DNA of 64,000 bases, taken from positions 124,001-188,000 of the forward strand of contig NZ_JACMSF010000005.1 of the NCBI RefSeq assembly GCF_014257025.1. The letters are read 5' to 3'. The number at the start of each line of letters is the position of its first letter. Position 1 is the first letter of the stretch. This document shows, one piece after another, positions 37,286 to 46,093 of the stretch. A model generated the notes under the pieces. It saw only the letters and a list, made by a program, of their open reading frames with translations, was not told where the DNA came from and ran no database searches. The position numbers and the translations under genes are program-made. The stretch is from Streptomyces cupreus (GTDB taxonomy: Bacteria; Actinomycetota; Actinomycetes; Streptomycetales; Streptomycetaceae).

Positions 37286-37505
37286 CCTGGGAAGTCGCTT
37301 GTCAGTTGCTCAAGCAGCACGACCATGGCAGCCGGCGGGCCGGATGCCATAGGTAAAGAGGAAGGTCGGGTGCGTGAGCATGCGGTCAGTATGCCGTTCC
37401 CCACGGTGACCGCCAACCCGGTTCGCATCCTGAGACGCAATCCGCCGTCGGCCGCCCCGTTAGAATCGGTGGCACAGCCACTTTCAAGCCGCCGGAAGGC
37501 AACCC

Positions 37506-39080
37506 GTGTCACCAGCGACCCCCGCCGCCCCCGACACCGTTCTGGTCGTCGACTTCGGCGCGCAGTACGCCCAGCTCATCGCCCGTCGCGTCCGTGAGGC
37601 CCGGGTCTACAGCGAGATCGTGCCGAGCACCATGCCGGTGGCGGAGATGCTCGCCAAGAACCCGGCGGCGATCATCCTCTCCGGCGGCCCCTCGTCGGTC
37701 TACGAGGAGGGCGCCCCCCGCCTCGACCGCGCGCTCTTCGAGGCCGGCGTCCCCGTCTTCGGCATGTGCTACGGCTTCCAGCTGATGGCCCAGAGCCTCG
37801 GCGGCACCGTCGACAACACCGGCGCCCGCGAGTACGGCCGCACCGACCTGCATGTCTCCCGGACGTCCTCCACCCTCTTCGAGGGCACCCCGGCCGAGCA
37901 GCACGTCTGGATGTCGCACGGCGACGCCTGCTCCGCCGCCCCCGAGGGCTTCTCCGTCACGGCCTCCACGGACGTCGTCCCGGTCGCCGCCTTCGAGAAC
38001 GACGAGAAGAAGCTCTACGGCGTCCAGTACCACCCCGAGGTCATGCACTCCACGCACGGGCAGCAGGTGCTGGAGCACTTCCTGTACCGCGGCGCCGGGC
38101 TCACCCCGTCGTGGACCACGGGCAATGTCATCGAGGAGCAGGTCGCGGCGATCCGCGAGCAGGTCGGCGACAAGCGCGCCATCTGCGGTCTGTCCGGCGG
38201 CGTCGACTCCGCCGTGGCGGCGGCCCTGGTCCAGAAGGCCATCGGCTCCCAGCTGACCTGCGTGTACGTCGACCACGGTCTGATGCGCAAGGGCGAGACC
38301 GAGCAGGTCGAGAAGGACTTCGTGGCGGCGACCGGCGTACAGCTGAAGGTCGTGGACGCCGAGGAGCGGTTCCTGAAGGCGCTGGCCGGGGTCTCCGACC
38401 CCGAGGAGAAGCGGAAGATCATCGGGCGCGAGTTCATCCGGGTCTTCGAGCAGGCGCAGGCCGAGATCATCGCGGACGCGGGTCCTGCGGTGGAGTTCCT
38501 GGTCCAGGGCACGCTGTACCCGGACGTGGTCGAGTCCGGCGGCGGCACCGGCACGGCGAACATCAAGTCGCACCACAACGTCGGCGGCCTCCCCGAGGAC
38601 CTTGAGTTCAAGCTCATCGAGCCGCTGCGCAAGCTGTTCAAGGACGAGGTCCGCATGGTCGGCCAAGGGCTGGGCCTGCCGGAGGAGATCGTCCAGCGCC
38701 AGCCGTTCCCGGGCCCGGGCCTCGGTATCCGGATCGTCGGCGAGGTGACCAAGGAGCGGCTCGACCTGCTGCGCGAGGCCGACGCCATCGCCCGTGAGGA
38801 GCTCACCGCGGCCGGCCTCGACCGTGACATCTGGCAGTGCCCGGTGGTCCTGCTCGCGGACGTCCGCTCGGTCGGCGTCCAGGGTGACGGCCGCACCTAC
38901 GGCCCCCCGATCGTCCTGCGCCCGGTCTCCTCCGAGGACGCCATGACGGCCGACTGGTCGCGCCTGCCGTACGACGTCCTGGCGAAGATCTCGACGCGGA
39001 TCACGAACGAGGTGCGGGACGTCAACCGCGTGGTCCTCGACGTGACGTCGAAGCCGCCGGGCACGATCGAGTGGGAGTAA
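37506..39080 (+). CDS. guaA: GMP synthase (glutamine-hydrolysing)
   Basis: The enzyme converts XMP, ATP and glutamine to GMP. The 524-aa protein has an N-terminal class I glutaminase domain: [31 protein letters not shown], catalytic Cys88 in [12 protein letters not shown], and the His/Glu pair in YHPEVMHS. The ATP pyrophosphatase domain (about 205-395) has the P-loop [14 protein letters not shown] and [10 protein letters not shown]. The dimerisation domain ends [31 protein letters not shown], the canonical terminus. It starts at GTG after GGAAGG. It completes the guanine branch begun by guaB. It converges with the next gene, with only three bases between stops. Confidence 0.98.
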   Translation: MSPATPAAPDTVLVVDFGAQYAQLIARRVREARVYSEIVPSTMPVAEMLAKNPAAIILSGGPSSVYEEGAPRLDRALFEAGVPVFGMCYGFQLMAQSLGGTVDNTGAREYGRTDLHVSRTSSTLFEGTPAEQHVWMSHGDACSAAPEGFSVTASTDVVPVAAFENDEKKLYGVQYHPEVMHSTHGQQVLEHFLYRGAGLTPSWTTGNVIEEQVAAIREQVGDKRAICGLSGGVDSAVAAALVQKAIGSQLTCVYVDHGLMRKGETEQVEKDFVAATGVQLKVVDAEERFLKALAGVSDPEEKRKIIGREFIRVFEQAQAEIIADAGPAVEFLVQGTLYPDVVESGGGTGTANIKSHHNVGGLPEDLEFKLIEPLRKLFKDEVRMVGQGLGLPEEIVQRQPFPGPGLGIRIVGEVTKERLDLLREADAIAREELTAAGLDRDIWQCPVVLLADVRSVGVQGDGRTYGPPIVLRPVSSEDAMTADWSRLPYDVLAKISTRITNEVRDVNRVVLDVTSKPPGTIEWE

Positions 39081-39083
39081 GGC

Positions 39084-39557
39084 CTACGTGCGCTTGATCA
39101 GGCGCAGGGGCTCGCCGGGCTTCCAGACTTGGAGGACGAGGTACTTGTCGTCCTCGACGTAGGTCCGCACGACCTCCGTCAGCTCGGCACGGAAGAGGTG
39201 GAACGGCTCCGGCGGTTCCACCTCTTCGCCGTATCGGGCCTTCTCCGCCGGGTCCTGGACCTCGACCGCCCGCCCGCTGATCCGGACGTCACCGCCGCCC
39301 ATGCCGGTACCGTCCCCCGGGTTCGCCTGGAGCGCGAAGCGCGGGTCGCGGCGCAGGTCGAGCGCCTTGAGCGAGTCCGGCATCATGCCGAGCCAGAGCT
39401 CGCCGTTGAGGAAGCGGACCTCGAGGCCGGTGGTGCGCGGGGATCCGTCCTTGCGGAGGGTGGCGAGGATGTGGTGGGTGAAGGCGCCGAAGCGCTCCTC
39501 GATGAGCTCGGCGAGGTCGGGTTCGGCGGTGGTGAAGGTGGCCCAGCTGTTCGTCAT
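39084..39557 (-). CDS. Pyridoxamine 5'-phosphate oxidase-family flavin/F420-binding protein
   Basis: The 157-aa split beta-barrel protein has FGAFTHHILATLRKDGSPRTTGLEVRFLNGELWLGMM, SLKALDLRRDPRFALQANPG, DVRISGRAVEV and a C-terminal YLVLQVWKPGEPLRLIKR. This matches the PPOX-like family, many members of which use F420 or FMN in actinobacteria. Which cofactor or substrate is used cannot be told. It begins with ATG and converges with guaA; it lies 53 bp from the gene on its upstream side, also on the minus strand. Confidence 0.82.
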   Translation of the reverse strand: MTNSWATFTTAEPDLAELIEERFGAFTHHILATLRKDGSPRTTGLEVRFLNGELWLGMMPDSLKALDLRRDPRFALQANPGDGTGMGGGDVRISGRAVEVQDPAEKARYGEEVEPPEPFHLFRAELTEVVRTYVEDDKYLVLQVWKPGEPLRLIKRT

Positions 39558-39609
39558 ACGACGAGTGTGGCGCCGAATCCCGACATCTTCTGTCTGCTAT
39601 CCGGTGCCT

Positions 39610-40221
39610 TCAGACGCGTACGAACCGTTCCCGCCCCTGCTCGTCCCGCACCGGCGTGCAGCCCGCCGCAGTCAGACGCTGGGCCAGCTTGGCGCGGCGG
39701 GCCTCGTTCACGCGCAGGGTGATCAGCAGGAACGCCGGAGTCAGCGCGGCGAGCGTGAGCAGGACCGCGAACTTGCCGGTCAGCGCTGCCAGCAGCACGA
39801 ACAACAGCGGGAACGCCCAGGACATGGTGATCAACTGCTTGCGGTTGGCGGCGGCGCCCAGGGCGTCGTACCGGATGAGCATCGTGATCAGGTCGACGTC
39901 CGGCTGTGCCTCGGGGACCGGCGTCAGCGAGCCCTGGTACATGCCGGGCACCGGGCCGCCCGCACCCGCTTGCGGGAACGCGGCCGCGTTGGCCGCCGCG
40001 CGCTGCTGGGCCCGCGGGTCGGCGTCCCGGACCAGACGGACGCACACGGACTTCTGCTTGCCGATGTGGCGCACGTCCGCGAACCGGAAGCCGTAGCACT
40101 CGGCGATGTACACGAGGGCGCCGAGGGTCTCCCACTCGGCGAAGGGGTGGACGAGCTCGACGACGTCCTGGGACGCGAGCTGCCGCATGAGGGCGGTGAC
40201 GTGACGGTCGGCGAGGCTCAC
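39610..40221 (-). CDS. Hypothetical membrane protein with two predicted helices
   Basis: I do not recognise this 203-aa protein. The N-terminal 130 residues are soluble (RHVTALMRQLASQDVVELVHPFAEWETLGALVYIAECYGFRFADVRHIGKQKSVCVRLVRD), followed by an Ala/Gly/Pro linker. Two adjacent hydrophobic helices at about 133-170 (LITMSWAFPLLFVLLAALTGKFAVLLTLAALTPAFLLITLRV) precede a basic C-terminus. Codon use is normal for the region and the ATG is preceded by GGAG. It may be co-transcribed with the PPOX-like gene downstream. Confidence 0.75.
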   Translation of the reverse strand: MSLADRHVTALMRQLASQDVVELVHPFAEWETLGALVYIAECYGFRFADVRHIGKQKSVCVRLVRDADPRAQQRAAANAAAFPQAGAGGPVPGMYQGSLTPVPEAQPDVDLITMLIRYDALGAAANRKQLITMSWAFPLLFVLLAALTGKFAVLLTLAALTPAFLLITLRVNEARRAKLAQRLTAAGCTPVRDEQGRERFVRV

Positions 40222-40384
40222 GGGGGCTCCTGGCTGAAAAATGCTGCTGAACTACTGATTCCGCATCCCAGACCGCCGAGTCCCTGAAAGGGTTGTGCGT
40301 CATCTTTACAACTCGGCCCTGCCCTTTTGCCCTGACCGGCGGTAACTTCCGGGCCGTAAAGGAACCAGTGCAGGAGGCTGCCAC

Positions 40385-41179
40385 ATGCTCGGGCCCACGC
40401 CGCCGCTTCCGCTCCCCACCGACCGGCTGCGCTTCGCCATGCCGCCGATGCACGAGTCGGTCGAGGACGAACGCCGGCACCGCAAGGAACGGCTCGCGGG
40501 CGCGCTGCGGATCTTCGGGCGCCTCGGCTTCGAGGACGGGGTCTCGGGGCACATCACCGCGCGCGATCCGGAGTTCAGCGACTGCTTCTGGGTGAACCCC
40601 TTCGGGATGCCCTTCAAGCACGTCACCGTCAGCGATCTGGTGCTGGCCAACTCGGACGGACAGGTCGTCGAGGGCCGCTATCACGTCAACCAGGCCGCCT
40701 TCACCGTCCACGCCCAGGTGCACGCCGCCCGCCCCGATGTCGTCGCCGTCGCCCACTGTCACTCCGTGCACGGCCGCGCGCTCGCGGCCCTCGGCGAGCT
40801 CCTCGACCCGATCACCCAGGAGAGCTGCGCCTTCTACGAGGACATCGCCCTGTACGACGCCTACAGCGGTGTCGCCGTCGACGCTGCGCAGGGCCGTCGT
40901 ATCGCCGCCGCGCTCGGCTCGAACAAGGCGCTCGTGCTGCGCAACCACGGGCTGCTGACCGTGGGGGACTCGGTGGACGCGGCGGCCTGGTGGTTTCTGT
41001 CGCTGGAGCGCTCCTGTCAGGTGCAGCTGACCGCGAAGGCGGCGGGCCGGCCGGTGCTGATCGACCACAAGGCGGCGGTGGCGACGCGGGAGCAGCTCGG
41101 CGGGGATCTGGTGGCGTGGATCAACTATCAGCCGTTGTGGCAGGACGTGAGCCGGAGCGAGCCGGACCTGCTGAGCTAG
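40385..41179 (+). CDS. Class II aldolase/adducin domain protein
   Basis: The 264-aa protein is of the fuculose-1-phosphate aldolase/epimerase superfamily, usually zinc-dependent enzymes that cleave or epimerise sugar phosphates. Metal-ligand motifs are present: the His pair in AHCHSVHGRAL (about 119-129) and the distal His in LRNHGLLTVG (about 186). The acidic residue in ITQESCAFYED may correspond to the catalytic Glu. GVSGHITARDPE and FWVNPFGMPF are the usual early family signatures. The substrate is unknown; many Streptomyces carry this gene outside sugar operons. It starts at ATG after AGGAGG. Its TAG stop shares CTAG with the convergent DUF4429 gene. Confidence 0.88.
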   Translation: MLGPTPPLPLPTDRLRFAMPPMHESVEDERRHRKERLAGALRIFGRLGFEDGVSGHITARDPEFSDCFWVNPFGMPFKHVTVSDLVLANSDGQVVEGRYHVNQAAFTVHAQVHAARPDVVAVAHCHSVHGRALAALGELLDPITQESCAFYEDIALYDAYSGVAVDAAQGRRIAAALGSNKALVLRNHGLLTVGDSVDAAAWWFLSLERSCQVQLTAKAAGRPVLIDHKAAVATREQLGGDLVAWINYQPLWQDVSRSEPDLLS

Positions 41180-42063
41180 AAGCCCCTGAGCACGGCTGCC
41201 TTGGTCATCGCGAACTCCTCGTCCGTGAGCACTCCGTCCCGGTACAGCTCGCCCAACTCGCGCAGCCTGCGCAGGAGTACGTCGTGATGGTCGGCCGACG
41301 GCGGTACGGCCGCGGTGAGCCGGCGGTCGCGTTCCGCGTACTCCACACCCGTGCGGGTGGAGGGGTGCGGGAGGCGGGCGGTCACGGCGGTGGCGACGAG
41401 CGCGGTGAGCAGGTCGCGGCGGGCGCTGCCCCACAGGTCGAGGGCGTAGGGGTCCTTCTCCGGCGGGAGCTTGGAGAACGTCGTCTCCCGGGTCACGAAG
41501 CGCAGGAAGCCGTCCTCGTAGCCGGAGTTGGGCAGCCACTCGACCCCGACGACATCGGCGATGTTGATGATCCGGGGCCCGGTGGCCCGTTTGACCCGGT
41601 CGGAGGTGTCGGCCCAGTCGATGCGCACCTGGATGCCGTCGAAGGAGACCGTGCCGTCGGAGGAACGGACCGACACCGGCACCGGGGGACCGGGCAGCAG
41701 ATAGGCCTTGGTGGGATCGTTCGGGATCTGGTCCAGCAGCAGGGAGCGGCGGATCTCCTCGGCCACGTACTCGGCGACCCCGGCGCGGTCGACGTCCACC
41801 GCCAGCCGGTACGGGTCCGCCGGATCGGGCAGCCGCCCGCCGGTCGCGTGCAGCAGCGGGTCGGCGCCTTCGCGCAGGCGCATCCGCAGCCGTCCGCGCT
41901 TGCGTTCGGGTTCGAAGACGACCCCGGCGACGGCCTCCAGCGGTACGGCGATCTCCCCGTACGTCTGCCGGAACAGCGGCACCGATCGGTGCAGACCCGG
42001 CGTGATCCTGACCGTGGTGCCGTCGAAGGCCCAGGTCCCGTCGCGCTGGATGATCTCGGCCAT
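41176..42063 (-). CDS. DUF4429 protein with C-terminal SHOCT domain
   Basis: The 295-aa protein has two tandem copies of the DUF4429 module (starting near DGTWAFDGTTVRITPG and DGTVSFDGIQVRIDWA), each with the central ADVVGVEWLP- or LEAVAGVVFEP-type strand. A C-terminal SHOCT helix pair follows (LLRRLRELGELYRDGVLTDEEFAMTKAAVL). SHOCT tails are often oligomerisation elements of membrane-associated proteins. The internal duplication is visible directly; the function is unknown. The stop codon overlaps that of the class II aldolase gene (shared CTAG). Confidence 0.82.
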   Translation of the reverse strand: MAEIIQRDGTWAFDGTTVRITPGLHRSVPLFRQTYGEIAVPLEAVAGVVFEPERKRGRLRMRLREGADPLLHATGGRLPDPADPYRLAVDVDRAGVAEYVAEEIRRSLLLDQIPNDPTKAYLLPGPPVPVSVRSSDGTVSFDGIQVRIDWADTSDRVKRATGPRIINIADVVGVEWLPNSGYEDGFLRFVTRETTFSKLPPEKDPYALDLWGSARRDLLTALVATAVTARLPHPSTRTGVEYAERDRRLTAAVPPSADHHDVLLRRLRELGELYRDGVLTDEEFAMTKAAVLRGF

Positions 42064-42229
42064 AGGGGAATTCTCCCAGCCGGGTCAACACGGCGGCCCG
42101 CACATCACTCCCGACAGGCCTTCCGCGGACCGGACCTGGCGAGGTGGCCCGGGGTGGTGTAGGGCACAATTCGCTGTCGTCGCACTGGAGTTGTGGCGGT
42201 ACTGGAGCGCGGGAAGGCGGGCGTCGGAC

Positions 42230-43507
42230 GTGGCGGTGCAGGAGGCGAGACAGGGCTCGGACACGGGTGTCCACGCGGGTGGCTGCACCTGCGGGGACTG
42301 TCCGCACGGGGCGCGTGCGGGGCACCGGCGCGCGGTGGCCGAATTCCTGCTGAAGCGGGACGAGTTCGCGGCCGGGCAGGGGCTGCCCGCGGCGGTCGCC
42401 CACTCGGCGTCGGCGTCCCGGCAGTGGGTCTCGGAGGAGCTCACCCAGTCCGCCGAACTGGTCGCCGAACGCGGCCGCGCCGAGGGCGAGGCCTGGCTGG
42501 CCCGCCTGTGGCGCCGTACCGCGTACACGGTATGGGCCCTGGTCGTCGCCCTGCTCCTCGTGCAGGCGCTCACCGCGATCGGCGCGGGCTGGACGAGCGC
42601 CCGTACGGCCGGACTGCTGGCGGCGGTGGTGACCGCGGGCGGGCTGACGGCGGCCTCGTGGTTCCACCGCGCCCGGGGCGGCGCGCTCGCCCCCGTCATC
42701 GGCGAGGACAACCGGCTGTCCACCTCCCGCGCGGTGGCCGCGGCGTGGGTGCTGTTCATGGCGTACGCGGTGCTGGTCCTGGTGGGCCGCCTCGCAGCGG
42801 CCTCCGACCCCGCCGAACGCGACGCCCTGATCTCCGGCCTCGAACTCGCCCGCGGGGTCGGTGTGGTGACCGTCCTCGCGGTGGTCTGCGCCCTTGCGGT
42901 GCTGGTGCGCCGGGTGGTGGGCCTGCGGGTGCTGGGCCAACGCCTGCAGAAGGTACGCGCGGACCGCCCCCGGGCCTCCGACCTCCTGACGGACGACGCG
43001 GGCCGGGGAACCTTCGCCGACATCCAGTACGTGGTGATCAGCGCGGTGGCCCTCCTGTTCGCCGCGGTACGCCTCGCCCGCCGCCCCGACCAACTCCCCG
43101 ACCTCCCCTGGGGCCTGGCGGTGGTCGTCCTGATCTCCTCGGCGACCTACCTGGCCGGCAAGTACGCCGAGGGCGGCCGCCCGGTGATCCTCTCCGTGGT
43201 CCGCTCCCGCGAGGCCGGCGACCTCGACGGCCCGATCCGCACGGGCGACGACATCGAGATCCGCGGCGCCGGCTTCGTCCCACCCGGCGCGGGCACGGCC
43301 GACCGCCTCTCCCGCATGGTCGTCCGCATCGGCCCCGTCAACGTCCACGTCCCCCTGGTCCCGGTCACCGGAGGCTTCAGCAACCCGACAGACACGGTCC
43401 TGACGGTCCCGGTCCCCGCGGATGTGGAGCCGGGACGGGTGGAGGTGCAGGTGGTGACGGTCGCGGGGGTGGAGACGGGGCGGTACGCGATCGATGTGAC
43501 GGAGTGA
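42230..43507 (+). CDS. Four-helix membrane protein with C-terminal extracytoplasmic domain
   Basis: I do not recognise this family. The 425-aa protein has an N-terminal cysteine-containing stretch (GGCTCGDCPHG) and an amphipathic helix (AVAEFLLKRDEFAAGQG). Membrane helices are predicted at about 98-120, 125-145, 165-190 and 205-232, a further pair around 270-310 (YVVISAVALLFAAVRL; LAVVVLISSATYLAGKY), and a final beta-rich region (VVRSREAGDLDGPIRTGDDIEIRGAGFVPPG) resembling an IPT/Ig-like fold. CTCGDC could bind a metal. GTG 42230 is tentative; the frame is open much further upstream. Confidence 0.6.
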   Translation: MAVQEARQGSDTGVHAGGCTCGDCPHGARAGHRRAVAEFLLKRDEFAAGQGLPAAVAHSASASRQWVSEELTQSAELVAERGRAEGEAWLARLWRRTAYTVWALVVALLLVQALTAIGAGWTSARTAGLLAAVVTAGGLTAASWFHRARGGALAPVIGEDNRLSTSRAVAAAWVLFMAYAVLVLVGRLAAASDPAERDALISGLELARGVGVVTVLAVVCALAVLVRRVVGLRVLGQRLQKVRADRPRASDLLTDDAGRGTFADIQYVVISAVALLFAAVRLARRPDQLPDLPWGLAVVVLISSATYLAGKYAEGGRPVILSVVRSREAGDLDGPIRTGDDIEIRGAGFVPPGAGTADRLSRMVVRIGPVNVHVPLVPVTGGFSNPTDTVLTVPVPADVEPGRVEVQVVTVAGVETGRYAIDVTE

Positions 43508-43665
43508 CCGCGCCTCCGGCAATACTGACCGCGCCTGCGTCAATGAGGGCGGGGGCGAAAAACCGTCAAGCCGGAGAAAATGGTCCGGTCAGGATTGAGC
43601 GGGCCCCGGTCGGTGTACGTATCGTCCCTTGAGGGGCACGTCCCGATGGGCGAGAGGCGGCACCG

Positions 43666-44193
43666 ATGACTCATGGCTTCCGTACCGACACACATGACCC
43701 CTATCTGGACGGCGGCCACGACTGGCGGGACCTGGCCACCCGCTACGCCCTCCTCCCTCTCCGTATCTTCCTGGGCGTCACCTTCATCTACGCCTCCCTC
43801 GACAAACTCACCGACAGCTCCTTCCTGAAGGACTCCGGCTCGGGCTCCATCGGCGACATGATGCGCGCCGTCCGCGACTCCTCCGCCATCCCCTCCCTGG
43901 TCGACACCGCCCTCGACAACCCCGTCGCCTTCGGCTACGCCATCGCCTTCGGCGAGTTGGCCGTCGGCATCGGCACCCTCCTCGGCCTGTTCGCCCGCAT
44001 CGCCGCCCTCGGCGGCGCCCTGATCTCGCTCAGCCTGTGGCTGACGGTGAGCTGGGCCACGGACCCCTACTACTACGGCAACGACCTCGCCTACCTGATG
44101 GCCTGGCTCCCCCTGGTCCTCGCCGGCGCCCCCTACCTCTCGCTGGACGCCATGCTCCGCGCCCGCAAACGGCAGCGCCTCGGCTACCAGTAG
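43666..44193 (+). CDS. DoxX-family membrane protein
   Basis: The 175-aa DoxX/DoxD-like protein has four hydrophobic helices. LPLRIFLGVTFIYASLDKLTD is the family start with its membrane-edge Lys/Asp. AIAFGELAVGIGTLLGLFARIAALGGALISLSLWLTVSW follows, and the last helix is AYLMAWLPLVLAGAPYLSLDAM. DoxX proteins have been linked to quinone/thiol redox roles in other bacteria, but the function here is not known. It is an isolated gene; the 158 bp before it contain no feature I can support. Confidence 0.88.
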   Translation: MTHGFRTDTHDPYLDGGHDWRDLATRYALLPLRIFLGVTFIYASLDKLTDSSFLKDSGSGSIGDMMRAVRDSSAIPSLVDTALDNPVAFGYAIAFGELAVGIGTLLGLFARIAALGGALISLSLWLTVSWATDPYYYGNDLAYLMAWLPLVLAGAPYLSLDAMLRARKRQRLGYQ

Positions 44194-44221
44194 GAGGAGG
44201 CGAAGGGCACGGCGCCCCCGG

Positions 44222-44482
44222 TCACCGCGAAGCCTCCCGCTCGGCCTGCGTCGGCGTCGCCGCGGAACCGCCTCCCCTACGGCCCACCCGGCGACGCCTG
44301 CGTATGCCCCGCGTCACCAGCGCCACCGCACCCGCCAGACACATCCCCGCCACCACCACCGGGATCACCACGAACCACGGCGTCTCCCAGGCCCCGCCCG
44401 CGTCACCGGCGTAGATGACACCCGCGAGAGTCAGGAAGGCACCCGTCACCAGCCGCCCGGGCTGGAACTCATGACGCAGCAC
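44222..44482 (-). CDS. Small two-helix membrane protein, coupled to the PspC-domain gene
   Basis: The 86-aa protein has two hydrophobic segments (LVTGAFLTLAGVIYAGDAG and WFVVIPVVVAGMCLAGAVALV) and a very basic tail (RGIRRRRRVGRRGG). Its start overlaps the end of the upstream PspC gene by 14 bp, so translation is probably coupled and the two are likely to work together in the membrane. I recognise no named family. Confidence 0.75.
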   Translation of the reverse strand: MLRHEFQPGRLVTGAFLTLAGVIYAGDAGGAWETPWFVVIPVVVAGMCLAGAVALVTRGIRRRRRVGRRGGGSAATPTQAEREASR

Positions 44483-45914
44483 GGCTCACCTCCGCCTGTC
44501 CCACACCGACATTGAGGTCGAGCTCGACGGTGCCCGCGGCCTCGGCGCTCTTGGCCGGCTTCAGCGTGACGACCTTGTGCTTGCCCGGTGCCACATCCAC
44601 GTCCTGCTCGTCGTCGCCGGGCAGTTGGATGTCTCCCACGCCCACGTCGATGCTCACCTTCACCGTCACCTCCGGGGGCACGATCACCTTCAGCTGTCCG
44701 ACGCCCACCTCGGCGCTCGTCGTCACCGTCTTCCCCTCGGCGACGTCCAGACGGCTCAGATCGAGCGTGCCGACACCGGTGCCGAGGTCGTACCGCGGCT
44801 GGACGGCCGCCACGGTGGCCGGCTTCCAGGTCGTGCGTATCCACTCGGTGCCGATGTCCTTGGGCAGGGCGGCCGAGGCGGCCAGCAGTCCCGCGGTGAC
44901 GACCGCCAGGAAGACCGACCCGGCTCCCGTGCGCCCCAGGAACGCGCTGACCGCGATGCCTGTGCCGAACACGATCAGCGCACAGGCGAGCCCGGTCTGG
45001 AGGCTGGTGCCGAGCGGGTGCTCGTCCCAGGTCAGGCCGGTGCCGAGGCCGCCCGCGACCAGGGCCAGCAGCAGCACCCAGCCGCCGATCCAGCGGGGGC
45101 CGCGCGGTTTCGGCGGCTCGGTTCGCCGGGCGCGCAGATCCTCGCGGCCGTGGCTGTGGGTGCCGAGGCTGATGTTGACGGCCGCCGCGATGTCCCGGTC
45201 GCGGGAGTCCCGCGGGCCCCACAGATATCCGGTGCCGCCGTCATGGGTACCGTCCTTGACGATGGGCTCGCGCCACCAGGAAAGGTAGGCGGCGGGCACC
45301 GGGGGCGCCTGGGCCTCCGGCGGGGCGTCGGCGACGGCCTGCGCGGCGAGTGGATCGGGGTCGGCGCCGCCGCGCTGCCGCGACCAGTACCCGGCGCCCG
45401 CGAGGAGCAGGGAGAGTATGACGGCGAAGGACAGCACCCCGCCGTTGCTCAGCATGGTCAGGAGCACCCCGCAGCCGACCAGCGCGAACAGCACCGCCGT
45501 CAGCGCCTGGCCGTCGACCCGGCCGGTGAGCAGCTTGCGCACCTCGTTCTCCTCCTCGTCCTCGTACGGGACGAGGAGCCAGGCGAAGCCGTAGAAGATC
45601 AGGCCGAGGCCGCCGGTCGCGGAGAGCACCGTCAGTGTGATCCGGAAGATCACCGGATCCATGTCGCACTGCCGTCCGAGCCCCGCGCACACCCCGGCGA
45701 GCATCTTGTGCCGCCGGTCCCGGCGGAACCGGCCGGGCGGCTCGGCGACTCCTCCCTCTTCCCGCGCGCCCGCCCGCCCGTGTGCACGCGAGCCCCCGCC
45801 CGCGCCGGGAGCGGAGTCCGCGGCGGGCGCGGCATCCTGCGGCCCGGTGCCCGCGGCGGGGCCCGGGCCGGAGCCGGGCCCCGGACCCGTCGCGGCGTGC
45901 TCGTGATCAGTCAT
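44469..45914 (-). CDS. PspC-domain membrane protein with LiaF-like C-terminal region
   Basis: The 481-aa protein starts with a Pro/Gly/Ala-rich cytoplasmic stretch. A PspC domain follows (about 62-120: RFRRDRRHKMLAGVCAGLGRQCDMDPVIFRITLTVLSATGGLGLIFYGFAWLLVP), then several membrane helices. A C-terminal beta-rich region of about 120 residues has repeated VGVGQL / VGVGDI / VGVGQA strands (GTGVGTLDLSRLDVAEGKTVTTSAEVGVGQLKVIVPP...), like the beta-helix of LiaF/DUF2154-type envelope-stress proteins. It is divergent from a histidine kinase that also carries PspC, so the two probably form an envelope-stress sensing unit. Confidence 0.85.
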   Translation of the reverse strand: MTDHEHAATGPGPGSGPGPAAGTGPQDAAPAADSAPGAGGGSRAHGRAGAREEGGVAEPPGRFRRDRRHKMLAGVCAGLGRQCDMDPVIFRITLTVLSATGGLGLIFYGFAWLLVPYEDEEENEVRKLLTGRVDGQALTAVLFALVGCGVLLTMLSNGGVLSFAVILSLLLAGAGYWSRQRGGADPDPLAAQAVADAPPEAQAPPVPAAYLSWWREPIVKDGTHDGGTGYLWGPRDSRDRDIAAAVNISLGTHSHGREDLRARRTEPPKPRGPRWIGGWVLLLALVAGGLGTGLTWDEHPLGTSLQTGLACALIVFGTGIAVSAFLGRTGAGSVFLAVVTAGLLAASAALPKDIGTEWIRTTWKPATVAAVQPRYDLGTGVGTLDLSRLDVAEGKTVTTSAEVGVGQLKVIVPPEVTVKVSIDVGVGDIQLPGDDEQDVDVAPGKHKVVTLKPAKSAEAAGTVELDLNVGVGQAEVSRAAS

Positions 45915-46093
45915 GCGTCCATGGTGACGGGCGCGGCGCCCCGGCGGCAGTGGGAACGACCCTGGCCGGACCCTGATATCGCCCCCGAGCCGCCGCCCGG
46001 GACGTGTTCGAGACGGCGGCGGCCCGAAGATCGGGGGAGTCTCGGGGGTGAACCCTGATGCTCCGCTGCGCCGACCGTGTGACCATCGATGGC

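Noticed and set aside
37303..37330. TTGTCAGTT resembling the DNA-damage promoter box near chorismate mutase
   Set aside because: No TAnnnT hexamer lies at 8 bp and no start codon is suitably placed.
41708..42229. N-terminal extension of the four-helix membrane protein
   Set aside because: It is antisense to the DUF4429 gene and shows no protein-like pattern.
39554..43543. 1329-codon minus-strand frame spanning several genes
   Set aside because: It crosses genes on both strands that have recognisable families and ribosome sites, and its translation has no domain. It is a composition artefact.
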